Position numbers and translations under genes: made by a program. A DNA stretch of 64,000 bases from Purpureocillium takamizusanense (taxonomy: Eukaryota > Ascomycota > Sordariomycetes > Hypocreales > Ophiocordycipitaceae), in contig NC_063070.1 in the NCBI RefSeq assembly GCF_022605165.1, forward strand, positions 992,001 to 1,056,000. The letters run 5' to 3'. Under the pieces are notes generated by a model. That model was not told the DNA's origin, ran no database searches, and was given only the letters and a program-made list of their open reading frames with translations. Of this stretch, positions 22,204-32,457 are shown piece after piece; positions within the stretch are counted from its first letter, which is position 1; every line of letters begins with the position of its first letter.

Positions 22204-23828
22204 TTACTGCTTCAGCTGCGCCTGCTGGCGCGTCCACTTCCCCTGCCAGCCCGGGAAGAAGGGGTTCTCCTCGAGCGTCCGGGGCTCCCAGCCCGCCTCC
22301 ACCATGCCCGTCGCGACCTGATGGCGCTCGTACTCTTCCAGCAGCGGGTTCAGCATGGGCGCCAGTGCCAGCGTCTTCTTGTACCGCAGCAGGTTGCTCT
22401 TGCTGTCGCTCACCACCTTGAGCGCCAGCGACGGCACGTACGGCTCGTCGCGGAGCTCCGCCAGCGGGTAGAAGAAGAGCTTGAAGTTGAAGGCGACGGC
22501 CCCCGACAGCGGCAGCCGGCGCAGCGTCTGCCAGTCGACGCGGAAGAAGATGTCCTCGGGCCGCACCGACGGGTCGCCGGCCACGTCGCGGCTCAGCTCG
22601 GGGTGGCCTGGGGGCACGTGGACGTGCTGTCCGACCTCGAACCCCCACGCCCCGCGCTGCACCGGCTTGTCCGTCGGCATCTTGGTGAAGAAGCTGTCGC
22701 GTGGCCTCGAGTCAGTCCAGCCCCGGGGATGGAAGGGGGGAGGGGGGCGGGCGGGCGGGGGATCCGTTGGTTATGGGAGCGCGCCGGTCGGCACGAGGAC
22801 TCACCGATCCATGCTCATCGCCATCTTCTCCTTGTAGTCCGGCACCGGGCCGTGGATGCCCGGCAGCCCGAGACCGATCTTGGACCCCAGACTCCAGCCC
22901 GTGGACGCGCAGATGACGCCCGCGCGGAACCGGTAGCTGCCCGTCTCCGGGTCGCGCAGCATGAGGGCAAAGTCTTCGGGCACGTTCTCGAGCAGGAACA
23001 TGAGCGGGTCGGTGCCGTCGAGGTCGAACCTCTTGCCGCGGATGCCGTTGACAAACGTCCTGTTGCCCTCGAGCGAAAACTGGCGCGGATATCTCGCGCA
23101 GAGGAACTGGATCGCCATCTCCATGAGCTCCTTGCAGGCGAGCTCAGAGCCGGGGAGGGCCTGCAACACGCCCTTGCCGTACTCGGCAAAGATGTCGAGC
23201 CGCCGCTGGACCATCTCCAGGTACGTGCTCTCGAGCTCGATCCAATAGTCGTGCTCCATTCTCGAGATTGCTGGCAGCGCAGTCAGTCCCCGTTGCGGGC
23301 TTCTCAAGGGCGGGGAACCGGCTCACCCATTGTCTGGTGGTAAGGCCACCTGAACGGCCTGTATGGCCTGGGCAGAGTGGCGTTGATGCCAAAGTCCTCG
23401 AGAGGCTCTGGCAGAGGAACCCCTGACAGCTCTGCGTAGTTGGGAAAGTCTCCCAGGCGCAGCACCTCGCCGACCCGGAAGCCGCTGAAGACGAAGCTGT
23501 TGGGGTCCGCACGCCGATAGTCTTCGTCCATTGCGAGCACCGACTTGGCCAGCTTCGACGGGTCGATGTCGTTCTTGTCTGGGGGGAACCGCGGGTCGAC
23601 GCGAGCGAGCAGCCGGCGCTGCGAAGGAGGAAACGTCTGTGAATGCTCATGCCCCGTCTCTGGGCGCTTTCCCCTGGCCGCATCCTGATCAGGCCCGAAC
23701 CTCTTGTATGCGGCCCTCAGACACTGCACGATGATGCCAAAGAGCAGGAGGACGCTGCCGAAGCGAAGCGTCAAAGGCAGGGACGCAATGGACTGAAAGA
23801 ACGGGCCATGCTGGGTATCAAGAGACAT
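22204..23828 (-). CDS. DUF3445 / HRQ family protein A (haem-dependent oxidative N-demethylase-like)
   Basis: Model: complement(join(22204..22693,22805..23270,23327..23828)), 485 aa. The family (Pfam DUF3445, HODM alpha-subunit-like) includes a bacterial haem-dependent oxidative N-demethylase; fungal substrates are not established. A hydrophobic helix at about 23-41 (FGSVLLLFGIIVQCL) suggests membrane anchoring. Family blocks are FRWPYHQTMAISRMEHDYWIELESTY across the first splice junction, LCARYPRQF, GVICASTGWSLGSKIGL, IHGPVPDYKEKMAMSMDRFF across the second junction, and GAWGFEVG. An upstream in-frame GTG at 23846 was rejected in favour of the first ATG. A paralogue lies directly upstream on the same strand. 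The haem ligand was not assigned. Confidence 0.85.
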
Positions 23829-24844
23829 TGCAATGACGTTGAGCACAGTGAGTGTGGTTTAGCCGTGGCGAGACGCGGACATGAAAGGACGAAGAGCGTA
23901 CACCACGCAGGATGCTTGGACTAGGCTTGCAACAGCCCCGAGCATCGTACACGACGTTGATAGAGGGGGAGGGGGAGGGCTTGAGCCTCCAGCCCGCCCT
24001 GACTGGCCCGGTCAACTCTAATCGGACCACGAGGAGTTGGTTCCCCGCAGTCACGATATGGCATGGCCGACGACAACACCCATTCACACCGAACACGTAC
24101 GATAGCCCCGGGCTACTATCTGCAAGTGTCGTTGCTCCCCGATCGCGGACCTCCCTCCGGCCGCCGGGGTCGCCTCCTGGCTCCCATGCTACGAGACATG
24201 AAGAAGTGTTCCCTGATCATCCCTGTGCCACTTGCCGGTCGAGCACATGACCGCTGTCTCGTGGAAGCCACGGCCTTCTCCCTCCAGCCGCCTAATCTAG
24301 TCAACCACCGGAGAGAGATGGAGTGAGAGGGCAGCCACATGCTGTTGGCCACGATACGGATCCCGTATTTGGTCTAGTGGCCAACCCCCCGCGATGGGAC
24401 CATGGGGGATGGGAGACTACGGGAGCCCAAGCCGACTTGTCCCACACGCACGCACGCACCCCACACACCACGACGCCCGCACACACCCATTTGAGACGTC
24501 GGCGTTCGGGATTGTGGCCCTGACGCGTGCTGGACAATAAGGGGGCGTGCGTGTGGACGTGACGAGCCACATCGAGATTCTCACTGCCATGTGTACGAAG
24601 TAGGCATGTAAAGTGTACGGAATTGTGATGTACTACGGTAGTTACTGTACTGGCAATGGTCGGAGCTGTGTTGTCAGCTCTTGACTCCGGTCACTTACAC
24701 GGCCTGGCGTTGGTGACATGGTGTTGATGCGTCATGACGCTCGCCGACGTTGACGCACCATTGCAGACGGACAAAGACCATTTGTCTCCTCACGCCAAGG
24801 CACAACCCATCAATCACAGTACGGCGACTGTTGGATTTCTAGTC
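23829..24844. other. Spacer between the two HRQ genes
   Basis: This spacer of 1.0 kb contains the promoter of HRQ gene A and the 3' flank of gene B. A CACGCACGC-rich patch lies near 24449-24485. No gene was seen. Confidence 0.55.
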
Positions 24845-26305
24845 TCACGACCGCAGGTAGCTGCACACCGCCGCCGCCCATCGCGGCGCCCCCTTGTAGT
24901 CCCACATGTCGGGCACGTTTCCCTGGCGCAGCCCGGCGATGGCGTCGGCAAACTCGGCGCCCCGGCCCTCGGCCTTGACCTCGGTGACGCCGTACAGGTA
25001 CGTCTTGAAGCTGAAGAGGATGGCCTGCGTCTCGGGCAGACGGGTCAGCGTCTGCAGCTCGGAGCGCAGAAAGGTCTAAAGGGTCGCATCCGTTAGCGGG
25101 CGAGGGCGTTGATTCATGCGCGTACGCATCTCGGAGAGAACTGGCATCGGCAGTGGGGAAGAAACGCACCTTGTCCATATCGACCTCTTGCTCGGGCGCG
25201 TCCTCGTGCTCTTTCACGCGGGGATTCGCTCGGCAGGCAAACAGCTCTGCATGAGTCTGTACGGACCACTGCTCAAAAGTCCAGCCGTCAGCGCCGCCAA
25301 CCATGGAGAAACGTCAGAAAGAAATCGTCACGGGGACGGGAAGAAAGAACAGGACCCCTCACGTTGGCCCTCTTCACCGGCCTCCCCACCGCGAGCTTCG
25401 CAAAGTACCGCTCCATGCTCGGCCCAATCTTGTCGTACCCCGGCACCGTCGCATGAATGTCCCTCAGCAGCTTGCCCAACTTCTCCGCCGGGTCGAAGCT
25501 CGACGGGAAGCAGCACGCGTACGCGACGAGGCGGTGGCCCTCGGGCGTGGGCCGCAGCAGGAAGAGCTCCTCCTCGACCGTCTCGCCGAGCGTGCGCAGC
25601 GCGTCTTGGGTGTCGGCGGGGGGCTCGGCCGGGGAGGTCCTGCCGGTGACGAGGTTCTCGAAGAGGGCGCCGTCGTCGTGGAGGCGGAACATGGCCGGGA
25701 AGCGCACAGGGAGGTACGCGGCGAGGAGGTAGCGGTAGAGCTCCCGCACGGGGGCCTCTCCGCTGCCCGGCACGTAGCCCAGGACCGTGTTGGGGAAGTC
25801 GCGCAGGAGCTGTCGCCGGTGCTCGACGCGGTCGAGGTAGCCCTTGTCCATGGTGATGAGCTCCGAGGGGGTGTCGGCCTTGATCCCTGCGTGGCGTCAG
25901 TCAGGTCAGTTCAGGGTCGTCCCTTGGGCTCTCTCGTGTGTGCTTGCTGCTGCTGCTGCTTACCCATGGAGATGTTGTAGATGGGCCGAAAGACGCGCAT
26001 CGTCCGCCGGTCCGCCGACTGCCACTCAAACCGGTCCAGCGGCTCGATCAAGGCCGCCTTGTCGCTCGTCGTGTGAGCTGGTGCCCGTGGCGTTGCCGTC
26101 GAAGCGCGCTTCCATCTCCGCGTCTGCGAGTTGAATCCGCGTCAGAAGAGTAGATCCCAGGGCAACGACGCCCACAACCCGGATCTGATGATACCTTTGA
26201 ATATGCGAGCAGCAGTGATAGAGCTGCCGCGGCGAATACCACAGCCTTGAGCAAGTCGGCACTGCAGACGGATCTGAGCCGTGCGATGTAGCCGTCGAGC
26301 ATCAT
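24845..26305 (-). CDS. DUF3445 / HRQ family protein B (haem-dependent oxidative N-demethylase-like)
   Basis: Model: complement(join(24845..25075,25170..25268,25363..25886,25964..26123,26195..26305)), 374 aa, with all phases consistent. It belongs to the same DUF3445/HODM-like family as the downstream neighbour, but is shorter and strongly diverged. The N-terminus has a hydrophobic helix (about 16-36, ADLLKAVVFAAAALSLLLAY), then RPIYNISMGIKADTPSELITMDKGYL across a splice junction, LGYVPGSGEAPVRELYRYLL, YLPVRFPAMF, TVPGYDKIGPSMERYFAKL and VKRANWSVQTHAELF across another junction. The end, WDYKGAPRWAAAVCSYLRS, is compact. Two ATGs open the frame (26305 and 26302). Exons 1 and 2 are the least certain. 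The tandem, same-strand arrangement suggests an old duplication; low similarity argues against recent gene conversion. Confidence 0.83.
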
Positions 26306-27145
26306 GAACGCCGGCCTGGCCTGTCTTTCTTGCCGTGTTGCGACGGTCAAGCACGACAACAGCAACTTGAATGTTTGAAAGAGACGAAACAGTATGGTGG
26401 GGTCGTCGACTACGTGACCCGATGTTAAGCCCGCATGATATTCGTGACCGTCTCCCCTGGGCTAGGGTAGGAATTTGGCGGCGGGAGGGCTGCCGGAGGC
26501 TTGGGGCGGCCGTGATGGATTCATGCTTCGCCCACCCCACGGGTGGCCGGGGCCGAGCACCACCGAACAAAGTGGTCCTTATCGGGGGCCTAAACATGAA
26601 GCATCGCGGACCATGGAGACACGCGCGGCACAGTGCTGAACTGTACGGTACAGTTTAGTCTGCTCCGCGACCGCCCTTGTCGGGGTCATGCGGTGGCTTC
26701 GGTATCGCGGTCCGGGCCCTCCGAAGCCGGTGTAAGTGCCCCGGCCTCGGACACGACGGGACGACGACCACCACACAAAGTAACGGGATGATGGTACTGC
26801 TGCTGCCGCTTCTGTCAAGAAATGGATGCTCTCGCCGGCACCGCAGCTGAGACGCATTACACGTGGCGGACAGCGCACCACGTGCCCCTATCCACGACGG
26901 ATCTGTAACGACCTCCCCGTGCCGCCGGGGAAGCATGCGGCGCGTGTCCCGGGCCTGCCAGATACGGAGACGAAGGCCAGGTGTCAGACTTATCAAGAGC
27001 GAGGGTCTGTCTGCCGTCGGGCAACGGCCCCGCCATCTGCTCCCCCGCGGTGTGGCGCCGGCATTTGTCGCCGCCGAGGGAGGGAGGGAGCAGGGATCGG
27101 ATATCCCGAGGGAGAGAACCCGAGCAACTACATGGCATACGTGTG

Positions 27146-27177
27146 ACCACCACCACCACCACCACCACCACCACCAC
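27146..27177. repeat. ACC trinucleotide microsatellite
   Basis: About ten ACC units stand in tandem in the divergent spacer. No reading frame with coding character uses it. Confidence 0.85.
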
Positions 27178-27525
27178 GATAAGCATTGCCACGGGAGCCC
27201 GACGACGCGCGGTGTCATGGCTGAACACAACAACACTCTGCAGCACAGCACAGTACGATATGATACAGTGCCGTGCCGGTAGGGCATGGTATGTGCGCGT
27301 CGGACAGACATGGAGTTAACCCGATGCAGTCCACACTCGACACGCGAAGCATATGGCCCGTTCGCCCAAGGGAGGGGAGGACAGCTATGGCATGGGGGGA
27401 GCTCCGGCACGGAGGAGCATGGGCCAGCCACGCTCGGCAGTTTTGACTTCCGTTGGTGAAGCTGTTGGTGGGAGGCGGAGAGAGGGGGAGGGGAGGAGGG
27501 GGAAGAGGAAAGGGGGGAGACGACT

Positions 27526-27534
27526 TATAAAATA
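27526..27534 (+). promoter_or_regulatory. TATA box of the 2OG oxygenase-like gene
   Basis: TATAAAATA lies 138 nt before the start codon at 27672 and directly after a purine-only tract of about 45 bp (GGGGAGG-type, about 27476-27520). Most other promoters in the window lack such a box, which suggests an inducible gene (inference). Confidence 0.6.
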
Positions 27535-27671
27535 TGCCATGGCACGCCTTGACGACGATGAAGACGGGCGGATGGCAGGCTCGTCGTGCCGCACTCGCCC
27601 TTGACTTACTCCATCCTCTCACGACAACCTTCTGTGATATCCAGGCAGCCTCCTCGACAAGAGCAAGCACC

Positions 27672-29010
27672 ATGCCCGGCCTAGTCGTCAACGGGCAGGC
27701 CGCCGCCACCACCGCCCCCAAGGCGCCGCACGTCGTCGGCCCGACGACCAGGACGGCGACGCGGCCCACGAACCCGCTCCCGCAGTACCTCAACGACGAG
27801 GCTCGGCGGACGCCGCGTGAAGCCTTTGACGCGCGGCGGCACCTCGCCTTCCAGCCGCCAGCCCGCGTCGTCACCATGAGGGAGATTGGGCTCGAGGGCC
27901 ACGGCATCTCGCCCAACGCCGTGTCGGACCCGTTTCCGCTCTTTACACACGAGGCGGTGCGGCAGATGCGCGCTGAGATTTTTAGTGATGAGGTGCTGCG
28001 GGAGTGCCAGTTTGCGTCGACGTTTAACAAGAATATGATTCGGGGCATGGGGCCTGCGTACGTCTACACTGGTCCACACTCTGGCGATGACGATGAACAG
28101 AAAAGAGTCTGATCCGTGATAGGCGCGCCCCGTTTGTCTACTCGGCGTGGAAGTCGCCCGAGCTCGTCGCCAGCATCTCCCAGGTCGCGGGCGTGGACCT
28201 GGTGCCGTCGATAGACTACGAGATCGCCACGGTCAACATTTCAGCCGACGACGAGGAGCAGCATCAGCAGCCCATGTCCGTGGAGCGGAGCTGCGCCGAT
28301 GGGCAGAACGAGAAGGGGGGGGACCCGCTGGGCGACGGGCTGTCGGCCGTGGCGTGGCACTACGACAGCTTCCCGTTTGTGTGCGTGGTGATGCTCTCGG
28401 ACTGCAGCGACATGGTGGGCGGGGAGACGGCGCTGCGGACGGCGTCGGGCGAGGTTCTCAAGGTGCGCGGGCCGGCCATGGTGAGTTGTCTTCTTTTGTC
28501 TGTCACGGGTCTGTTTTCTGGCTTGTCGACGTCACGGTCTCAGCTTCATCACCACCAGCTCTATCCATCCGTCACCACTTATATACACATGGAGACAAGA
28601 TGAAACCCTGCCACGTCCGTACCCGACGACACATCTTCAGAGGCTAATCTCACACTTCCCAGGGCACCGCAGTGGTGCTGCAGGGCCGGTACATCGAGCA
28701 CCAGGCGCTCAAGGCGCTGGGCGGGCGCGAGCGCATCGCCATGGTGACGTGCTTCCGGCCGCGCAGCCCGCACGCGCGCGACGAGACGGTGCTGACGGGC
28801 GTGCGCGCCATCAGCCACCGGTCGGACCTGTACGCGCAGTACACCGAGTACCGCCTCGAGGCGCTCGAGGAGCGCGTCCGCGCGAGGCTGCGCGCCGAGC
28901 GCCTGCGGGAGCGCGCGGCGAGGCCGTTTGACGTGCCCGGCGCGCGGGCCTGGCTGGTAGAGCAGATGGGCTACCTCGAGGCGATGCTGGCGGAGATGGT
29001 TGACGAGTGA
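27672..29010 (+). CDS. 2-oxoglutarate/Fe(II) oxygenase-like protein
   Basis: Model: join(27672..28057,28123..28480,28663..29010), 363 aa. The core resembles the double-stranded beta-helix of fungal Fe(II)/2OG oxygenases of unassigned substrate. The metal motif is H208-Y-D210 in VAWHYDSFPFVCVVML, followed by the strand GGETALRTASGEVLKVRGPAMG (across the second junction). The distal histidine is probably H261 in QGRYIEHQALKALGG, and the co-substrate Arg may be R280 in VTCFRPRSP. An N-terminal part (ARRTPREAFDARRHLAF, ITMREIGLEG-like MREIGLEGHGISPNAVSDPFPLF) and an Arg/Glu-rich C-terminal helix are shared with many ascomycete homologues. The second intron is long for this window (182 nt). The gene is divergent from HRQ gene B, with a TATA box upstream. 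The catalytic role is inferred from the motif. Confidence 0.8.
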
Positions 29011-29475
29011 GGGCGGTGGTGGTGACGATGACGATGACGATGATGCCATGATGTGACATGATGGGCTCTCTAGCAACATGAAGGGTAGCTGCTGTAGATG
29101 AGCGTAATGGATGGTGGGTTCACAATGTGCACTGACAGTCTACTGCGTTGACCCGTTGGCCCTGTGCCATATGCCGTCCATGAGCTGCCTTGAGATACTG
29201 CGCCGTTGACTTTCCCCTTATCGAGGATCCAGTCGAGATGCCAACCATAGCCGGCATGCTATCAACACCACCAGCCTCCAACTACCATCAACCACCACCA
29301 CCACCTGCACGACACTCGGTACCCCCCCGAAGCACATCCGACGCCCTGCCCCAGCCAGCCCAACGTCCCGCCTTGCCGGAGCTCAACGTCCGTCGAAAGG
29401 GGCGTGATAACGATGATGTGTGCTTCATTCAGCTGACTCAAGTCTGTAGTCAGCTGGGGTTCGCAGAGCTGAGAC

Positions 29476-29508
<33 letters not shown>

Positions 29509-30499
29509 GTCGAGCCCGACTGGAGTGTGTAGCACTGACCGCGTCCGAGCTGCTGCCCGTGCTGCCCCTCTGTCGGGAACACATGCCGTGGCGGCGGCGG
29601 CGGCGGCGTCTGGTGGCGTCGAACGGGTGGTTCCAGCCCCCCGCGTGCGCACGCATCTCGGCTTCGACATCCGAAATGGCTTACACGATTCGCACAGCTC
29701 CACGACGGCCAGCTAGGTCGTCGACAGTTCCTGACAGGAACGCGGTGTGCAGTACTAACGTTAGTAGTTGACGGCTGGCAAACTTACACCATACGCAAAG
29801 GTCATATGGACACGACACGACGCCGTAGCCGCTTGTAGGGTCGGTCGGATGTCTGGTGTCGGCCCAGCTGGATCCTGGGAACATGGCCGTCGCGTGCATT
29901 TAATATAGGTCTTGTACTGTGATGCATATTGCAGGTAGCGCATCCGCCTGCTGATTATATTACAACCTCCCCCTATAGTCGCGTAATGCCATCCTATCTT
30001 GGCCCCTATACGTTGGCTGCCTAGTACTTGGGAACTAGAAAGTCTTACTCCTAGAACAGCCGAAGCGTATAGGGAACTGAGGACTGGAGTCTCAACTCGT
30101 TCCTGGGTATTCGCGAATAGAGTCCCCCGCGCCGCGTAAATAGCACGACTCGCCCGAAAAGGCAGGTGTCAGTACTGCCTATATGTTGATGTATTTAGGT
30201 GAGGCATGCCATCTGGGCGAACCACTGTTGGCTGCCCGACCCCGCGCGCGTACGCAATCGATTCGTGTATAGTGGCGACTTATATATGTACCGTAAGCAG
30301 ACTGGAAACGTCTGGTCTTGGGGCTTTTGCCCGCAACATTGAAGACGCCATCTTTCTTCCGGCACATCATTCATCCCATCAAATTCAAACGTGAATATTG
30401 CACCATCGGCAACGACTCAGCCGAGGACCTCAAGCCCTTTTATGAGCTGCGGTTTTGGGCAGGCATACCTACTACTGTCAATATCAGAACTGCATCACC
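29011..30499. other. Spacer with CAG array and an AT-richer, possibly degenerate patch
   Basis: This 1.49-kb spacer holds a CAG microsatellite and, from about 29890 to 30190, a stretch clearly richer in A/T with many TA steps, unlike neighbouring DNA. It may be a decayed repeat. No gene was supported. Confidence 0.55.
29477..29506. repeat. CAG trinucleotide microsatellite (10 units)
   Basis: Ten uninterrupted CAG units lie in non-coding DNA downstream of the 2OG oxygenase-like gene. Apparent frames through it are low-complexity and unsupported. Confidence 0.85.
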
Positions 30500-30865
30500 A
30501 TGTCTGACCGACCTCAAATCAACTACACCGTCGACCCGTCGACCAACCCTGCCACATGGCCCGGTCCCGTCCCGACGTCCGGTCACGTCGACATCAGCAA
30601 GGTGGACGTCATCTACGTCAACGTCGACGGCGCCTCCGACTTCAACATGCTCCGCACCGGCACCAACGAGCACGTCCATCACGCCATCATGCAGGTGGCC
30701 AAGCACGTTGCGCGGGGTCTCTACCGCGTCGTCAGCTTGAACGCGAGCGAGTATTCCTGCGTCGTGGTCATGTCGACGGAGAAGTCGAGGGAGGCGCTCA
30801 TGTGGAAGAATGGGTTTCCGTGGGACAGCGAGGCCGATCCGCAGCCCGAGGTGGTGTTGAAATAG
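30500..30865 (+). CDS. Small protein of unknown function (121 aa)
   Basis: This is an uninterrupted frame from ATG (context ATCACCATGT) to TAG. The protein starts MSDRPQINYTVDPSTN, has a folded-looking middle (VDVIYVNVDGASDFNML, HHAIMQVAKHVARGLYRVVSL) and ends acidic. It lacks a signal peptide, membrane helix or cysteine pattern, so it is probably cytosolic. Codon use is G/C-ending like its neighbours, which favours a real gene. An in-frame GTG/ATG further upstream at 30455 would add 15 residues without improving the N-terminus. I do not recognise the family. It sits between the oxygenase-like gene and a possible secreted protein. Confidence 0.55.
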   Translation: MSDRPQINYTVDPSTNPATWPGPVPTSGHVDISKVDVIYVNVDGASDFNMLRTGTNEHVHHAIMQVAKHVARGLYRVVSLNASEYSCVVVMSTEKSREALMWKNGFPWDSEADPQPEVVLK

Positions 30866-31633
30866 ATGATGAACTGAGCTCTGGTGACTTGAGTGGTCCC
30901 ATGTCTGATGGGGAGACGGGCTTGCGATGATGGCCCCAGTGTCAGAAGCCGTATCGTGGGGACTGGTCTTGTTTTCTACACGCGTGATACTCTAGCGAAT
31001 TCTCTGAGCGCCTAATGATCCGTGACGTGAATAAGAGGCTGCCACGACCATCAACCGGCGCAGGCATCCATCGCCGCGTCCACCCCGCGAGCGGCGCATG
31101 TCTGCTCAACTACGCGGCGGACAACATGGTGAGCATACAGCATGACAGAACCCATTGCCACAACCACCGCTCCTCCTTGCAACTGGAGAGCTAGCGGCGG
31201 GGCCAAGATTGACATTGGCCATGGTGGCATGGGAAGCGGCCTGCCATGCCACGCAATTGGCTCCGCGTACATGCAGTTGGCCTATATACATGCTGGCGTC
31301 GAGCCGTTTCGCATTGCATTCATGCAGTTGGTCAGCGTTGATCATGTCCTCAAAACATGAATCGATGCGTGCTTGCGTGCTTGGTACTATTGACTGCGTC
31401 GCAGCGAGACGCTGACCGCAGGCCCCAGTCTGGAAAATTGCGTGGACTGTAGCCGACCGGGCATTGAAGTTTGTATGTAGTAACTTCACCCGGACGTCCT
31501 GACTCCTTTTATTATACAGAGCGTATCTCGCCGCTAGCATGACCCTTTCCACAGATGTAGCAAAGCAATCTCCCTCTCGTCCAGTCTCGACATTCTCAGT
31601 ATAGCCAAACTCAAAAAACTATCAATCGAAATC
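30866..31633. other. Spacer upstream of the small cysteine-rich gene
   Basis: These 768 bp lead into an A-rich leader (about 31590-31633, CAAACTCAAAAAACTATCAA) directly before the next start codon, which is typical of an expressed fungal gene. No other gene was seen. Confidence 0.55.
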
Positions 31634-32014
31634 ATGAAAGCGTCTTCCACCAAAGGTAATCAATCGACTTGTGTCATATCTGTACATGACCCCCGTCGGC
31701 CGTGCACCATCATAGCTCACGGCCATACAGCTCTTCTACTCTGCTTGACGGCCGGCGACTTGGTATCGACAGCTGTGCCACCGTCTACAGGTACGATCCG
31801 AGGAAGAGGAGGGGAGACCAACGCGCCGCTGGCTGCCGCTCTGCCCGTCTTTGTGTGCGGCGACAACGACCTCGCCAACAAATGCAGGGGCGCCCCGTAC
31901 CACTTTCGCTGCACCAGGGAAGGCTATATACAGTATGATGTGCCCTGGCCGCCCTGTAGGGATAAGAGCAGGTGCTCTTGTGAGCTTCCGTGTCTTAATC
32001 CGAGGACCTGCTGA
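31634..32014 (+). CDS. Small cysteine-rich protein, possibly secreted
   Basis: The frame 31634-32014 is open (126 aa). A likely 60-nt intron at 31656-31715 (GTAATC...CATAG, multiple of three) would be removed: join(31634..31655,31716..32014), 106 aa. After splicing, the N-terminus reads as a signal peptide: MKASSTKAHGH, a hydrophobic TALLLCLTAG core, then DLVSTA as a possible cleavage site. The last 60 residues hold eight cysteines (VCGDN, NKCRG, FRCTR, PPCRD, RCSCE, LPCLN, RTC), an even number as in disulfide-stabilised secreted proteins. An A-rich leader and AATAAA 33 nt after the stop support a real transcript. A second intron from 31791 is possible. Effector or antimicrobial roles are speculation; no family was recognised. 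Confidence 0.5.
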   Translation: MKASSTKGNQSTCVISVHDPRRPCTIIAHGHTALLLCLTAGDLVSTAVPPSTGTIRGRGGETNAPLAAALPVFVCGDNDLANKCRGAPYHFRCTREGYIQYDVPWPPCRDKSRCSCELPCLNPRTC

Positions 32015-32457
32015 GGAGGATTTCTCGCAACGCTCTATGCCCCTTGAATAAAACCAAAAGATTCTGGGTAAAGGCCACCCACAGTGGGACGTGACTAACA
32101 GTGCCAGCCCGGGTTGTGGCCGCAGCATAGCAGAGGGCACAAAATATCCATCGCCGGTTGACGATGCTGTGATCAGGGCGTTTGCCTCAACTTGAAATGT
32201 TACAAGGCACGGAAATAGCGCCTCGATGTGCTGACACAGCACGGTATTGTATAGTACTGCATGATCCATATCAAGTGCGCCCATATATGGAACCACCGCT
32301 GCCCTGTGGCCAAGACTGGAAGAGTCAACCCCCGTGGCCCGTGTCAAACATGCCCTCAACCTCCTGCCGAAGCCTCACCATGCCCGTGTCCCACGTTTGC
32401 ACGCCACGGACTGCAGCCCATCGGACATCATACCGTCGTGTGAATGAATTACCGCAT
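32015..32457. other. Intergenic, convergent 3' flanks
   Basis: These 443 bp separate the cysteine-rich gene from the Zn2Cys6 gene and include a polyadenylation-like signal. No gene was seen. Confidence 0.5.
32047..32052 (+). terminator. AATAAA polyadenylation-type signal
   Basis: AATAAA lies 33 nt after the stop codon of the small cysteine-rich gene, followed by an A-rich tract. It is a candidate by motif only. Confidence 0.45.

Larger units (their letters stand above)
26306..27671. other. Divergent spacer between HRQ gene B and the 2OG oxygenase-like gene
   Basis: This 1.37-kb spacer contains both promoters. It includes an ACC microsatellite, a long purine-only tract just before a TATA box, and GTACAGTACGATATGATACAG-like A/T-rich patches near 27240-27270. 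No coding frame was supported. Confidence 0.6.

Noticed and set aside
29190..29771. 193-codon frame through the CAG microsatellite
   Set aside because: Poly-Ser from the repeat dominates, and nothing else resembles protein sequence.
31106..31552. 148-codon minus-strand frame next to the cysteine-rich gene
   Set aside because: It overlaps the probable promoter of the plus-strand gene and has no leader, signal or domain of its own.
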